From positions 1 to 36,578 of the forward strand of contig PLSD01000022.1 of assembly GCA_003164135.1 (NCBI GenBank): a DNA stretch of 36,578 nt, written 5' to 3'. The stretch is from Acetobacteraceae bacterium. GTDB taxonomy: Bacteria > Pseudomonadota > Alphaproteobacteria > Acetobacterales > Acetobacteraceae. This document shows, piece by piece, positions 1-9,317 of this stretch; within the stretch, counting starts at the first letter, position 1; each line of letters opens with the position of its first letter. The notes beneath the pieces are model-generated. The model searched no databases and was not told the origin of the DNA. It saw nothing but the letters and a program-made list of their open reading frames with translations. The position numbers were made by a program, and so were the translations under genes.

Positions 1-231
1 GCCGGTATCCACGACTTGCTGGCCCAGACAAATCCGCGATCGTTTCTTGCGCCCAATTTTCGGGGGGGATGGCTTGATTTGATTTGTTACGCTACGGTCC
101 ATCCATCCGACGCTATTTAGCAAACTGACCGTGGCAGTACCAAACACCAGCCCTTTAAGGAAACTCCAAGTCCGCCGACGGAGTCAGAACGTACATGGGA
201 AGACCGATCTTAAGCATGAAATGGGGCCGAA
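1..231. other. Left-edge region, no confirmed gene
   Basis: Frame 1 of the plus strand is open from the first base to a TAG at 118-120 (39 codons), so the window may begin inside the 3' end of a gene. The encoded residues match no family I recognise. The remainder up to the Sel1 gene contains no convincing promoter, RNA gene or terminator. Confidence 0.2.
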
Positions 232-852
232 ATGGAAGATACTAGTCGATTGAATTCAGCTCGGCGCCATTTACACGAGGGCCGAGTAGCTGACGGGATA
301 CGCGAATGCGTTGAACTGTCTGATCAAGGCTCCGCCGAAGCTCCGGACTATCTCGGAATAATATATCTTTCAGGATTAGGTGCTCATAAGGATGTAGTGA
401 AGGCTAAAAATTATTTTTTACTGTCTCACACAAGAGGTTATGCTTTAGGAACTTATCATCTAGCGGGCGTTTACCACGGGGAATCAAATATAACGGCGGC
501 CCTGGAATTGTATAAATTAGTCGCCGACAAAAATCCTTCAGCCGCGTATTGGATATTTCGGTGCCTCGAAAAGTTAGCCCCGTGTCAAAAAGAGTTGGAA
601 AACGAGTCTGAGAAATACCTTATGCAGGCCGTAAAGTTGGGCCACATAGAGGCCCTCAGAGCATTAGCGATTAGAACTATCAAAGGCCGTTATGGGCTAA
701 GAAAAGTTCCTGATGGAATATCAAAATTCTTGGGGATTGTGGAAGCTACCGAGGAAAGCATCAGAAAAAGAGAACGATTAAAATATATCGATTCATTGCA
801 TAGATGGGGATTTAGACTGTTTTACAAGCCTAATCGTCAACCGAAACAATAG
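232..852 (+). CDS. Sel1-repeat protein, AT-rich, probably acquired
   Basis: This is a 206-aa protein of alpha-helical Sel1-like repeats (SLR, a TPR relative). Typical repeat signatures are seen around residues 35-80: a small-residue helix, then LG-x-IYLSGLGA, then a K-A-x-x-Y helix followed by AxGTYHLAGVYHG. There is no signal peptide or membrane segment, so it is probably cytoplasmic, and SLR proteins generally act as protein-protein scaffolds. Codon use differs from nearly every other gene here: ATA, TTA, AGA and AAA are common and the gene is visibly AT-rich. That suggests horizontal acquisition. The ATG at 232 has only a weak purine stretch upstream, so the start is uncertain. The partner is unknown. 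A second, native-looking Sel1 protein lies at 28875-30662. Confidence 0.75.
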   Translation: MEDTSRLNSARRHLHEGRVADGIRECVELSDQGSAEAPDYLGIIYLSGLGAHKDVVKAKNYFLLSHTRGYALGTYHLAGVYHGESNITAALELYKLVADKNPSAAYWIFRCLEKLAPCQKELENESEKYLMQAVKLGHIEALRALAIRTIKGRYGLRKVPDGISKFLGIVEATEESIRKRERLKYIDSLHRWGFRLFYKPNRQPKQ

Positions 853-867
853 CTGCAGGCATACCCC

Positions 868-1671
868 CTAAAACAACGTCACATCATCCGCCAACGGCTC
901 GCTTTCCATCTGCAACACATCCCAATGCTCAATCATCTTGTTCGCATCATTGATCCGGAAAATATCCGTATTCGTGGACCTTGCCCCGGCGTTGCGATTA
1001 ATCCCCGCCATGAAAATACTGTAGTAGACAAAAATCAAATCGCCCTCGGCCCCCATCAAATGAATATCCACCGGAAAATCCCCGCCGGTCGCAGCGATGT
1101 ATTTCGGAATCTCCGTCTCCATGATCTCCTTGATCCGAAAAAACCCGCCGGGCATGTCAGGATTATGCTGAATATATGATTCCTCGTAATAAACCGGCAC
1201 CAGCGCCGCGTTGCCCTTGCCCCACATATCCAGCAACACGCGGGTCAATACCGCCTTCATCTCCGCACGGCGTGCTGCAGTCACCGGCAAATCCGCATCA
1301 CCACCACCGGCAAACCGATCCACGCCGCTCGCAAAATCCTGTGGAATGCGCTGCCGCGAATTCCAATGCTCAACAATCCGCCCGGCTGCATCAAAGCGGA
1401 AAATATCCGCGCCGGAAACCGGCATCACGCCATCATACCTAACCTGCGCGAAAACATACTCGCCATCGGCAACAATTCGAAAAACCTGGTGCGGCACCGC
1501 CCCGCGCGCCGCCAACCGCCGCCGCAGCGCCTCTCGCCCAGCCTCCAGCACCGGCACGCCCGCCAGTTTCGCGCAGTGCGGCATATAGCCTTCCGCAACC
1601 AACCCCTCAAGCGCACTCACATCGCCACCAGCCAGCACGTCAAAAAATTCCCGCACCTTCTCCTTGAGCAT
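868..1671 (-). CDS. Tandem NTF2/SnoaL-like domain protein
   Basis: This is a 267-aa protein with two consecutive NTF2-like (SnoaL-type) cone folds. The first is roughly residues 1-112 and the second 135-258. Each has the family pattern of an N-terminal helix, a tyrosine-containing YMPH or YIQHNP segment, a beta sheet, and a closing D-I-F-R ... IVEHW or MIEHWD strand. Such domains serve as small polyketide or steroid-type cyclases, isomerases, hydrolases or plain binding proteins, and the fold alone does not give the reaction. The gene starts 10 nt after the stop of the P450 gene upstream, with a G-rich stretch as probable ribosome site, so the two are very likely co-transcribed. A role on the same small hydrophobic substrate is an inference from this pairing. 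Confidence 0.8.
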   Translation of the reverse strand: MLKEKVREFFDVLAGGDVSALEGLVAEGYMPHCAKLAGVPVLEAGREALRRRLAARGAVPHQVFRIVADGEYVFAQVRYDGVMPVSGADIFRFDAAGRIVEHWNSRQRIPQDFASGVDRFAGGGDADLPVTAARRAEMKAVLTRVLLDMWGKGNAALVPVYYEESYIQHNPDMPGGFFRIKEIMETEIPKYIAATGGDFPVDIHLMGAEGDLIFVYYSIFMAGINRNAGARSTNTDIFRINDANKMIEHWDVLQMESEPLADDVTLF

Positions 1672-1681
1672 GGCCGGCCCC

Positions 1682-2926
1682 CTACCGCGGATAAAACTTC
1701 ATTTTTAGCGAAGGTATCGCCCGGAACGCCAGAATATTGGCAAATTTTATCTCATCATCCAGCACATCCGCCCCGGCAAAATTCTCCGTCAGCGCCGCGA
1801 AAAATTCCGTCAGCTGCATTTTCGCCAGCAGATGCCCAATACAATGATGAATCCCCGGCGCGAACGTCAACGACTGATCATTGCTCCGCGACAAATCCAG
1901 CGCCTCCGGATTCTCATAAGCGCGCGGATCACGATTCCCCGCCGCATACATCAAAAATACCGTATCGCCCTTTTTAATCTGCTTGCCGTGCCACTCAAAA
2001 TCCGCCGCCACCGCCCGGTTCTGCGCGGCGGACATTGCCGAGTAGCGCATCAGCTCCAGCACCGAGTTCATCATCTGCTCCGGATGCGCCGCCATATACG
2101 CCCAGGCTTTCGGGTCGCGCGCCAGCTTCTCAATCCCCAACGTCATGGAATTCGCCGTGGTGTCATGCCCCGCGATCACCGCCACCTGCAGCACGCCGAC
2201 AATCTCATCCTCGCTCAACCCGTCCTTGCCGTCCTTCGCGTACACCAGCGAGGATATGAAATCATCCGGCCGGTGCGGCGTCTCGCGCCGGTCCTTGATA
2301 ATCGGCAACACCGCCGCGGTGAGTTCAGCAAACGCGCGGTCTGCGGCAATCACCCATTCCGCCTCCGGGTTTGGCGTGCCCAGCCCCACCATCACATCAT
2401 TCGCCCACACCCGCAGGCGCGGATAAAATTCCTCCGGCAACCCCAGCAGCTTCAAAATCACATTGCCCGGCAGCGCCAGCGCAATATCGGCAAACTCCAC
2501 CTCCCCCGGCTCACGCAATTTCTGCATCAACCCGGCGATAATCCCCTTCGCATAAGGTCGCAGCGCCTCCACCACATTGCGGCTGAAAGCTTTGGTCAAA
2601 AGCCCGCGCATCCGCGTATGGTTCGGCGGGTCCATGTTGGTGATCTGGTAGGGGGAATATTTAATCAGGTTCGGCAGCTTTTCCGCCCATTCCGCCTGCG
2701 GGATCGCCGAAATCGACGCCTGCGCCAAGCGCACATTGCTCACCGGCACCCGCCCGTACAGCGCATCCATAATGTCCGCATGCCGCGTCACGATCCAGCA
2801 ACGGGACTTCGCATCCCAATGCACCGGGTCGCTCTCGCGCAGCTCATTGAGGATCGGGAACAGCCGGTCCCCAAGCTCGCCGGCATGGCTGAAATCAAAA
2901 TTTTCCAGTGTCACGGCTTGGTCCAT
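1682..2926 (-). CDS. Cytochrome P450
   Basis: This is a 414-aa soluble bacterial class I-type P450. All hallmarks are visible: HTRMR in the C-helix (103-107), AGHDTT in the I-helix (252-257) for oxygen activation, the K-helix ELMR (291-294, the ExxR motif), and the heme-ligand loop FAPGIHHCIG with Cys362 as proximal thiolate. The usual glycine in the first FGxG position is replaced by Ala-Pro, as in many alphaproteobacterial P450s. There is no N-terminal membrane anchor. The start is well supported: ATG follows GGAGGAG at about 7 nt. No ferredoxin or ferredoxin reductase gene is in the window, so electrons must come from elsewhere. The downstream NTF2-like gene is probably in the same transcript. 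The substrate cannot be deduced; the family acts on terpenes, fatty acids, steroids and aromatics. Confidence 0.95.
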   Translation of the reverse strand: MDQAVTLENFDFSHAGELGDRLFPILNELRESDPVHWDAKSRCWIVTRHADIMDALYGRVPVSNVRLAQASISAIPQAEWAEKLPNLIKYSPYQITNMDPPNHTRMRGLLTKAFSRNVVEALRPYAKGIIAGLMQKLREPGEVEFADIALALPGNVILKLLGLPEEFYPRLRVWANDVMVGLGTPNPEAEWVIAADRAFAELTAAVLPIIKDRRETPHRPDDFISSLVYAKDGKDGLSEDEIVGVLQVAVIAGHDTTANSMTLGIEKLARDPKAWAYMAAHPEQMMNSVLELMRYSAMSAAQNRAVAADFEWHGKQIKKGDTVFLMYAAGNRDPRAYENPEALDLSRSNDQSLTFAPGIHHCIGHLLAKMQLTEFFAALTENFAGADVLDDEIKFANILAFRAIPSLKMKFYPR

Positions 2927-3148
2927 CGCAAGGCTCCTCCGGCATTATTTTACATTCTGGACACCCCGGCCCCTCACGGCGCCAGCGGCATCTCCCCATT
3001 TGTACGCTACAACACATTTGCGGGAGAATAAAGTTAAGTAGCGCACCAATACCGGATTCGTTGTTTTTTCGACACAAACCCGCACAAATTGGGGTGCAAG
3101 TAAAAAATTAAGCCGCACTAACAGCGGCTTACAAACACTTCCTCACAA

Positions 3149-3166
3149 GTGCTCCACGTGGAACAC
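3149..3166. promoter_or_regulatory. Imperfect palindrome upstream of the P450 gene
   Basis: An 18-bp inverted repeat, GTGCTCCACGTGGAACAC, has one mismatched pair and a perfect 10-bp core. It lies in the 308-nt gap between the P450 start and rpsO and could be an operator for a dimeric regulator. It sits about 220 nt from the P450 start, which is far for a classical operator. The rest of the gap (2927-3148) is AT-richer and presumably holds the P450 promoter, but I see no clear -35/-10 pair. Confidence 0.25.
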
Positions 3167-3177
3167 CCCCCGCGGCC

Positions 3178-3216
3178 ATAAAAAAAAGCGCCGTGCGGTT
3201 TCCCACACGGCGCTTT
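3178..3216 (-). terminator. Rho-independent terminator of truB-rpsO
   Basis: A perfect 11-bp stem (3185-3195 pairing with 3206-3216, sequence AAAGCGCCGTG on the plus strand) encloses a 10-nt loop. Read on the minus strand it runs into seven or more T residues. It lies 18 nt beyond the rpsO stop, in the right orientation for an intrinsic terminator of that gene. Confidence 0.92.
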
Positions 3217-3234
3217 AATTTCACCACTGAAAAA

Positions 3235-3504
3235 TCAGCGGCGCAGGCTCAACCGGCCGATCAAGGTCTGGTAGCGTGAAACACTCTTGCGCTTCAGGTA
3301 GTCCAGCAGCGAACGGCGCTGGCCAACCAGCACGAGCAGGCCACGGCGCGAATGGAAATCCTTCGCGTGCGTCTTCAAATGCTCGGTGAGGTTAGCAATG
3401 CGCTCGGAGAGCAGGGCAACCTGCACTTCGGGGCTACCGGTGTCATGCTCGGCGGTCTTGTATTCAGAAATCAGCACCGTACGGCGCTCTGGCGTAATCG
3501 ACAT
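3235..3504 (-). CDS. rpsO: 30S ribosomal protein S15
   Basis: This is an 89-aa protein of normal family length that binds 16S rRNA helix h22 early in assembly of the 30S platform. Characteristic segments are MSITPERR at the start, [15 protein letters not shown] (21-36), the LTEHLK-x-HxKD-x-HSRRGLL stretch, and the C-terminal [12 protein letters not shown] longer frame reaches back to 3555 but would overlap truB and add 17 residues absent from the family. The ATG at 3504 is preceded by GAAGGA at a good distance, so the short start was chosen. The gene follows truB by 11 nt, the common truB-rpsO arrangement. The usual downstream gene pnp is absent, and transcription probably ends at the adjacent hairpin. 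Confidence 0.98.
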   Translation of the reverse strand: MSITPERRTVLISEYKTAEHDTGSPEVQVALLSERIANLTEHLKTHAKDFHSRRGLLVLVGQRRSLLDYLKRKSVSRYQTLIGRLSLRR

Positions 3505-3515
3505 CGTGATATCCT

Positions 3516-4451
3516 TCACGAAAATTGTTGAATCAACCGCTCCGGCTTCAGCCACCCATCAGAGAGTCGGGCCAGCGCCAGAACGCGCCCCGCCGCCAGT
3601 ACGCGAACCAGCCCTTCATCAGGATTGGCGGCATCTGGAATCCGCCCCATCAGGTCAACCAGGTTAATCGGCTGGCCTTGAGACAGGGCATGAGCCTCCG
3701 CAGCCGTCAGGGCCAGTGCCGGGATGTCGTCCAGCGCGGTCTCGAGCGGCCGAACAAGCTCGGCAAGTGCGGAGGGCGTATGCGCCGGATCGAGGATTGT
3801 GTCCATACTAACCGCCATGTTTTCCAGGAATGGCCCCACGCGCAGCCGCCGCAGCACCACAATATGCCCCACCGTGCCGCAGGCGGCGGAAAGGTCACGG
3901 GCCAGGGCGCGCATGTAAACCCCCTTGCCGGACTCCACCTCAAACTCCGCGGTATCGGCATCGGGCCGCCCGATCAGCTCAAAGCGGTCCACCTGCGCCG
4001 GGCGCGGCGGCAACTCCGGCGGGGCGCCAGCGCGCGCCAGATCGTAAGCGCGCTCGCCATCCACCTTAATGGCGGAGAACGCCGGGGGTATCTGCATAAT
4101 AGCCCCCCGGAACACCGGCAAAGCGGCCCGTATCTGCTCATCCGTCGGCCGCACGTCAGAGATCGCCGTCACCGCGCCCTCGGCGTCATCGGTATCGCGC
4201 GCCTCGCCGAAGCGGATGGTGAAATGGTAAAGTTTGGTCCCGTCCATCACATAAGGCACGGTTTTGGTAGCGTTGCCCAAAGCGATCGGCAGCAGGCCGG
4301 TGGCCAGCGGGTCCAGCGTGCCGCCATGGCCCGCCTTCTGCGCGTCCAGCGCCCGCTTCACCTTGTTCACCGCTTGCGTGCTGGTAATGCCTTGAGGTTT
4401 ATCAAGAATCAGCCAGCCGTCGATTTTGCGGCCCCGCTTTTGTTTAGCCAT
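3516..4451 (-). CDS. truB: tRNA pseudouridine(55) synthase TruB
   Basis: This is a 311-aa enzyme that converts U55 in the T-loop of tRNAs to pseudouridine. The signature [12 protein letters not shown] places the catalytic aspartate at residue 47. Other family segments are [12 protein letters not shown] near the N-terminus, the [13 protein letters not shown] motif and a [11 protein letters not shown] motif in the mid-region, and a C-terminal PUA-like portion. An open frame continues upstream to 4607, but its extra 52 residues are unlike TruB. The family start MAKQKRGRK at 4451, with a lysine-rich leader, was chosen. The ORF ends 11 nt before rpsO. In many alphaproteobacteria rbfA precedes truB; here the upstream neighbour is instead a divergent CpaE-like gene, so the usual nusA-infB-rbfA cluster is broken or located elsewhere. 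Confidence 0.97.
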   Translation of the reverse strand: MAKQKRGRKIDGWLILDKPQGITSTQAVNKVKRALDAQKAGHGGTLDPLATGLLPIALGNATKTVPYVMDGTKLYHFTIRFGEARDTDDAEGAVTAISDVRPTDEQIRAALPVFRGAIMQIPPAFSAIKVDGERAYDLARAGAPPELPPRPAQVDRFELIGRPDADTAEFEVESGKGVYMRALARDLSAACGTVGHIVVLRRLRVGPFLENMAVSMDTILDPAHTPSALAELVRPLETALDDIPALALTAAEAHALSQGQPINLVDLMGRIPDAANPDEGLVRVLAAGRVLALARLSDGWLKPERLIQQFS

Positions 4452-4643
4452 AACAAATCCAATCCAGAATGAGACACGGCTGATAGCGAATGCGGCGCAC
4501 GGCGGAAAGCCATGCGCCGCAAAACAGCCCGGCATAATATTTCCATCCAAGGTTGAGATATTAACGGCCCAGCAACCTGACCAGGATGAAATAGGCACGT
4601 CTGGCAAAAAGCCCGGCGCCCGCTTTCCCGGAGGATTGCCCCC

Positions 4644-5891
4644 ATGTCAGACATTCGCGTGCCTACCGCCTTCAAGGATCCGGAACCCACCCAGGAGGCG
4701 CGCGCCTACAGCCCCAGCTTCGCCCGGCCGGCCACCCCGCCCGCCGCCGCCGCCAAACGGGAAGAATTCATCGGCTTCGCCAAGGACCAAGCCAGCGCCG
4801 CCCTGCTGCACGCGGCCCTGGCGCCGCATTTGCACGGCAACAGCCAGATCCATGTGGTGAGTTTCCGCGCCAGCCTGGCCATCCTGGCCGCCATGACCAC
4901 GCCAAAAATCGTGTTGATCGACCTCTCGGGCGAGGACCAGCCGATGAACGCCATGATGGAGCTGGCCGAGGTGGTGGAAGCTGGAACCACGGTGATGGCC
5001 ATCGGCGAGACCGTGAACGTAAACTTCTACCGCACCGTCACCAAGGGCATGGGGGTCAAGGAATACCTTCCCAAACCCCTCACCCAAGCGGCGCTGGAAC
5101 AAAACTTCGTCCCCATTGTCACTGATATGGAGCGCAGCATCATCGGCCGGCGCGACGGGCGGTTCGTGGTATTCGCCGGCACCCGCGGCGGCGTGGGCAC
5201 CTCCACCATCGCCACCAACCTCGCGTGGCTCATCGGCGACGGGCTGCATCGCCACACGGCACTGGTGGATGCCGAGCTGCACACCGGCACCATCGCCCTC
5301 AACCTCAACCTTAGCGTCAACAATGGGCTGGGCACCGCGTTGGCCGTGCCCGAGCGGGTGGACCAGCTGTTGCTGGAGCGCTCCATGCAGGTGGCGGGTG
5401 ACCGGTTGCACGTGCTGGCCGGGCAGGAAATGCTGGACCAGGATTTCAGCTACAGGCCCGGCAGCGCGGACATGCTCATTAACGCCCTGCGCTCACGCTA
5501 TAACTTCGTGCTCATGGACGCCGGCAGCCGGCTCTCCCCCTTTGCCCGCGACCTGCTCGGCATGGCGCAGCAGCGCATTATCGTCATGGACCCCAGCATG
5601 ATCTCGGTGCGCAACCTGGATCGGCTGCAAACCCTGCCGGTGGGCCCCACGCAAGCGCCGCGCCCGATGGTGGTGCTCAATAAGGCCCATACGCCAGGGG
5701 GAATCTCCCAGGCCTATATGGAACAGACCCTGGGGCTGCGCTTTGACGCGGTGATCCCCGATCTGCCCCGGATCGTGCCAAAAACCACCGAGTTCGGCAC
5801 GCCGGCGGCCTCGCTGCGCGGTCCGTTCCGCGATGCCATCGCCGCGCTGGCCAAGGCACTGGGCGCCACCCCCTCGGGGGAGGCGGCTTAA
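4644..5891 (+). CDS. cpaE: CpaE/TadZ-like MinD-family ATPase
   Basis: This is a 415-aa protein with a Pro/Ala-rich N-terminal leader (1-40), an atypical receiver-like domain (about 41-160, with VLIDLSGED around Asp93), and a MinD/ParA-type P-loop domain from about 172. The Walker A region reads GTRGGVGTST (179-188). The classical lysines of the deviant KGGxGKT motif are replaced, as is known for the TadZ/CpaE group. Another family segment is LVDAELHTG around 207. TadZ/CpaE proteins localise the Flp (Tad) pilus secretion machine at the cell pole. No cpaB, cpaC, cpaF, tadB or tadC gene is in the window, so this copy is an orphan. The start ATG follows GGAGG. It ends 86 nt before gyrB on the same strand. 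A function other than pilus positioning is possible. Confidence 0.85.
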   Translation: MSDIRVPTAFKDPEPTQEARAYSPSFARPATPPAAAAKREEFIGFAKDQASAALLHAALAPHLHGNSQIHVVSFRASLAILAAMTTPKIVLIDLSGEDQPMNAMMELAEVVEAGTTVMAIGETVNVNFYRTVTKGMGVKEYLPKPLTQAALEQNFVPIVTDMERSIIGRRDGRFVVFAGTRGGVGTSTIATNLAWLIGDGLHRHTALVDAELHTGTIALNLNLSVNNGLGTALAVPERVDQLLLERSMQVAGDRLHVLAGQEMLDQDFSYRPGSADMLINALRSRYNFVLMDAGSRLSPFARDLLGMAQQRIIVMDPSMISVRNLDRLQTLPVGPTQAPRPMVVLNKAHTPGGISQAYMEQTLGLRFDAVIPDLPRIVPKTTEFGTPAASLRGPFRDAIAALAKALGATPSGEAA

Positions 5892-5914
5892 AGGGGCCGC
5901 GCGAGGGCGATTAG

Positions 5915-8422
<2,508 letters not shown>

Positions 8423-8425
8423 GGC

Positions 8426-8455
8426 GGGTTACGGGACGCTGGGTTACGGGACGCT
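8426..8455. repeat. 15-bp tandem duplication at the end of the YedE-like gene
   Basis: The unit GGGTTACGGGACGCT occurs twice head to tail (8426-8440 and 8441-8455). The unit length is a multiple of three, and on the minus strand each copy contains an in-frame TAA, so the minus-strand gene ends with a duplicated stop context. It lies immediately after the gyrB stop. Confidence 0.85.
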
Positions 8456-8872
8456 GGGCGGGGCAAACACCCCGGCGAGGCGGGCACCGACGATCATGGT
8501 GGCAACGAAGATGAACGCGCCGCGTGCGCCAAAGCCAAGCAGCACCACGCCGGGGCCAGGGCAGATGCCTGCAAGCCCCCAGCCGAGGCCGAAGATGGCA
8601 GCGCCGAGGACGAGTTTGGTGTCGATGAGCTTGTCCTCCGGCGCGGCGACGCCGCAGCCCAGCACGGCGCGGCGGCGTCGTTTGGCCAGGTAAAAGGCCG
8701 GGGCGGCAACGGCGATGGCGCCGCCCATGACCAGGGCCAGGGAGGGATTCCACGCGCCGGTGACGTCCAGGAAGGCTTTGACGCGGTCCGGGTCGGCCAT
8801 GCCGGAGAGTACCAGCCCAGCGCCGAAGATGAGGCCGAAGGCGAAGGCGGAAAGAATGGGGAGGAAGCGCAT
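8444..8872 (-). CDS. YeeE/YedE-type (DUF6691-like) membrane protein, second half
   Basis: This is a 142-aa polytopic inner-membrane protein with about four hydrophobic helices. Typical motifs of the small YeeE/YedE partner are FGAGLVLSGMADPDRVKAFLD near the N-terminus, GWGLAGICPGPG around 108-120, and a C-terminal GFGARGAFIFVATMIVG helix. In the YeeE/TsuA family the conserved cysteine in the CPGP-like region passes sulfur compounds such as thiosulfate across the membrane. Many bacteria carry the protein split into two about 140-aa halves (PmpA/PmpB style), as here. A longer frame reaches 9148, but the ATG at 8872 forms a TGATG overlap with the preceding half, which indicates translational coupling. 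The physiological substrate is not fixed by sequence. Confidence 0.88.
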   Translation of the reverse strand: MRFLPILSAFAFGLIFGAGLVLSGMADPDRVKAFLDVTGAWNPSLALVMGGAIAVAAPAFYLAKRRRRAVLGCGVAAPEDKLIDTKLVLGAAIFGLGWGLAGICPGPGVVLLGFGARGAFIFVATMIVGARLAGVFAPPSVP

Positions 8873-9306
8873 CAGCCCTGCCCCAGCACGTGGCGCGTGA
8901 CGAACACCGTGATACCCGCGGCGAGCATGAACACGGCCGTGGCGGCCAGGGAGCGCGGGTTGAGCTGGGCGATGCCGCACACGCCGTGGCCGCTGGTGCA
9001 GCCGTTGCTCAGGCGGGTGCCAAAACCCACCAGAAGACCGGCCACGGCCAGCAGGGGCAAGGACTCCTGCCCCAAGGCCGGGGGCACCGCGTGGCCCAGG
9101 CGGGTGGCGGCAAATCCGGCCAAGCCCAGGCCGAGCAGGAAGGCCCATTGCCAGACGCTGGCTTGGCGCCCCGTCGCATCAGCCAAAATGCCGCTGATGC
9201 CGGCGATACGGCTGTTGACCAGCAATAATCCGGCCGCCGCGATGCCGATGAGCACCCCGCCGGCCAGGGCCTGTTCCAGCACCGCTGGTTCAATCACGAT
9301 AGACAT
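8872..9306 (-). CDS. YeeE/YedE-type sulfur-transport membrane protein, first half
   Basis: This is a 144-aa protein with four or five hydrophobic segments and the family signature GFGTRLSNGCTSGHGVCG (about 95-112), whose cysteines correspond to the sulfur-relaying cysteines of thiosulfate transporter TsuA. It begins 11 nt after the stop of the FadL-type porin gene, with a GAGGT element just before its ATG. Its stop overlaps the start of the second half by one base. The three genes therefore look like a single transcript that could join outer- and inner-membrane steps of uptake. That joint function is an inference; FadL-type proteins usually carry hydrophobic compounds. Confidence 0.9.
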   Translation of the reverse strand: MSIVIEPAVLEQALAGGVLIGIAAAGLLLVNSRIAGISGILADATGRQASVWQWAFLLGLGLAGFAATRLGHAVPPALGQESLPLLAVAGLLVGFGTRLSNGCTSGHGVCGIAQLNPRSLAATAVFMLAAGITVFVTRHVLGQG

Positions 9307-9317
9307 GTAACCTCAGT

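Noticed and set aside
1832..3031. 399-codon plus-strand frame
   Set aside because: It is antisense to the well-supported P450 gene and shows Arg/His/Pro-rich non-protein-like composition.
3505..3555. N-terminal extension of S15
   Set aside because: It would overlap truB and exceed the normal 89-residue length; a good ribosome site precedes 3504.
4452..4607. N-terminal extension of TruB
   Set aside because: Family N-terminus MAKQKRGRK starts at 4451; the extra residues are unlike TruB and the ATG there is unsupported.
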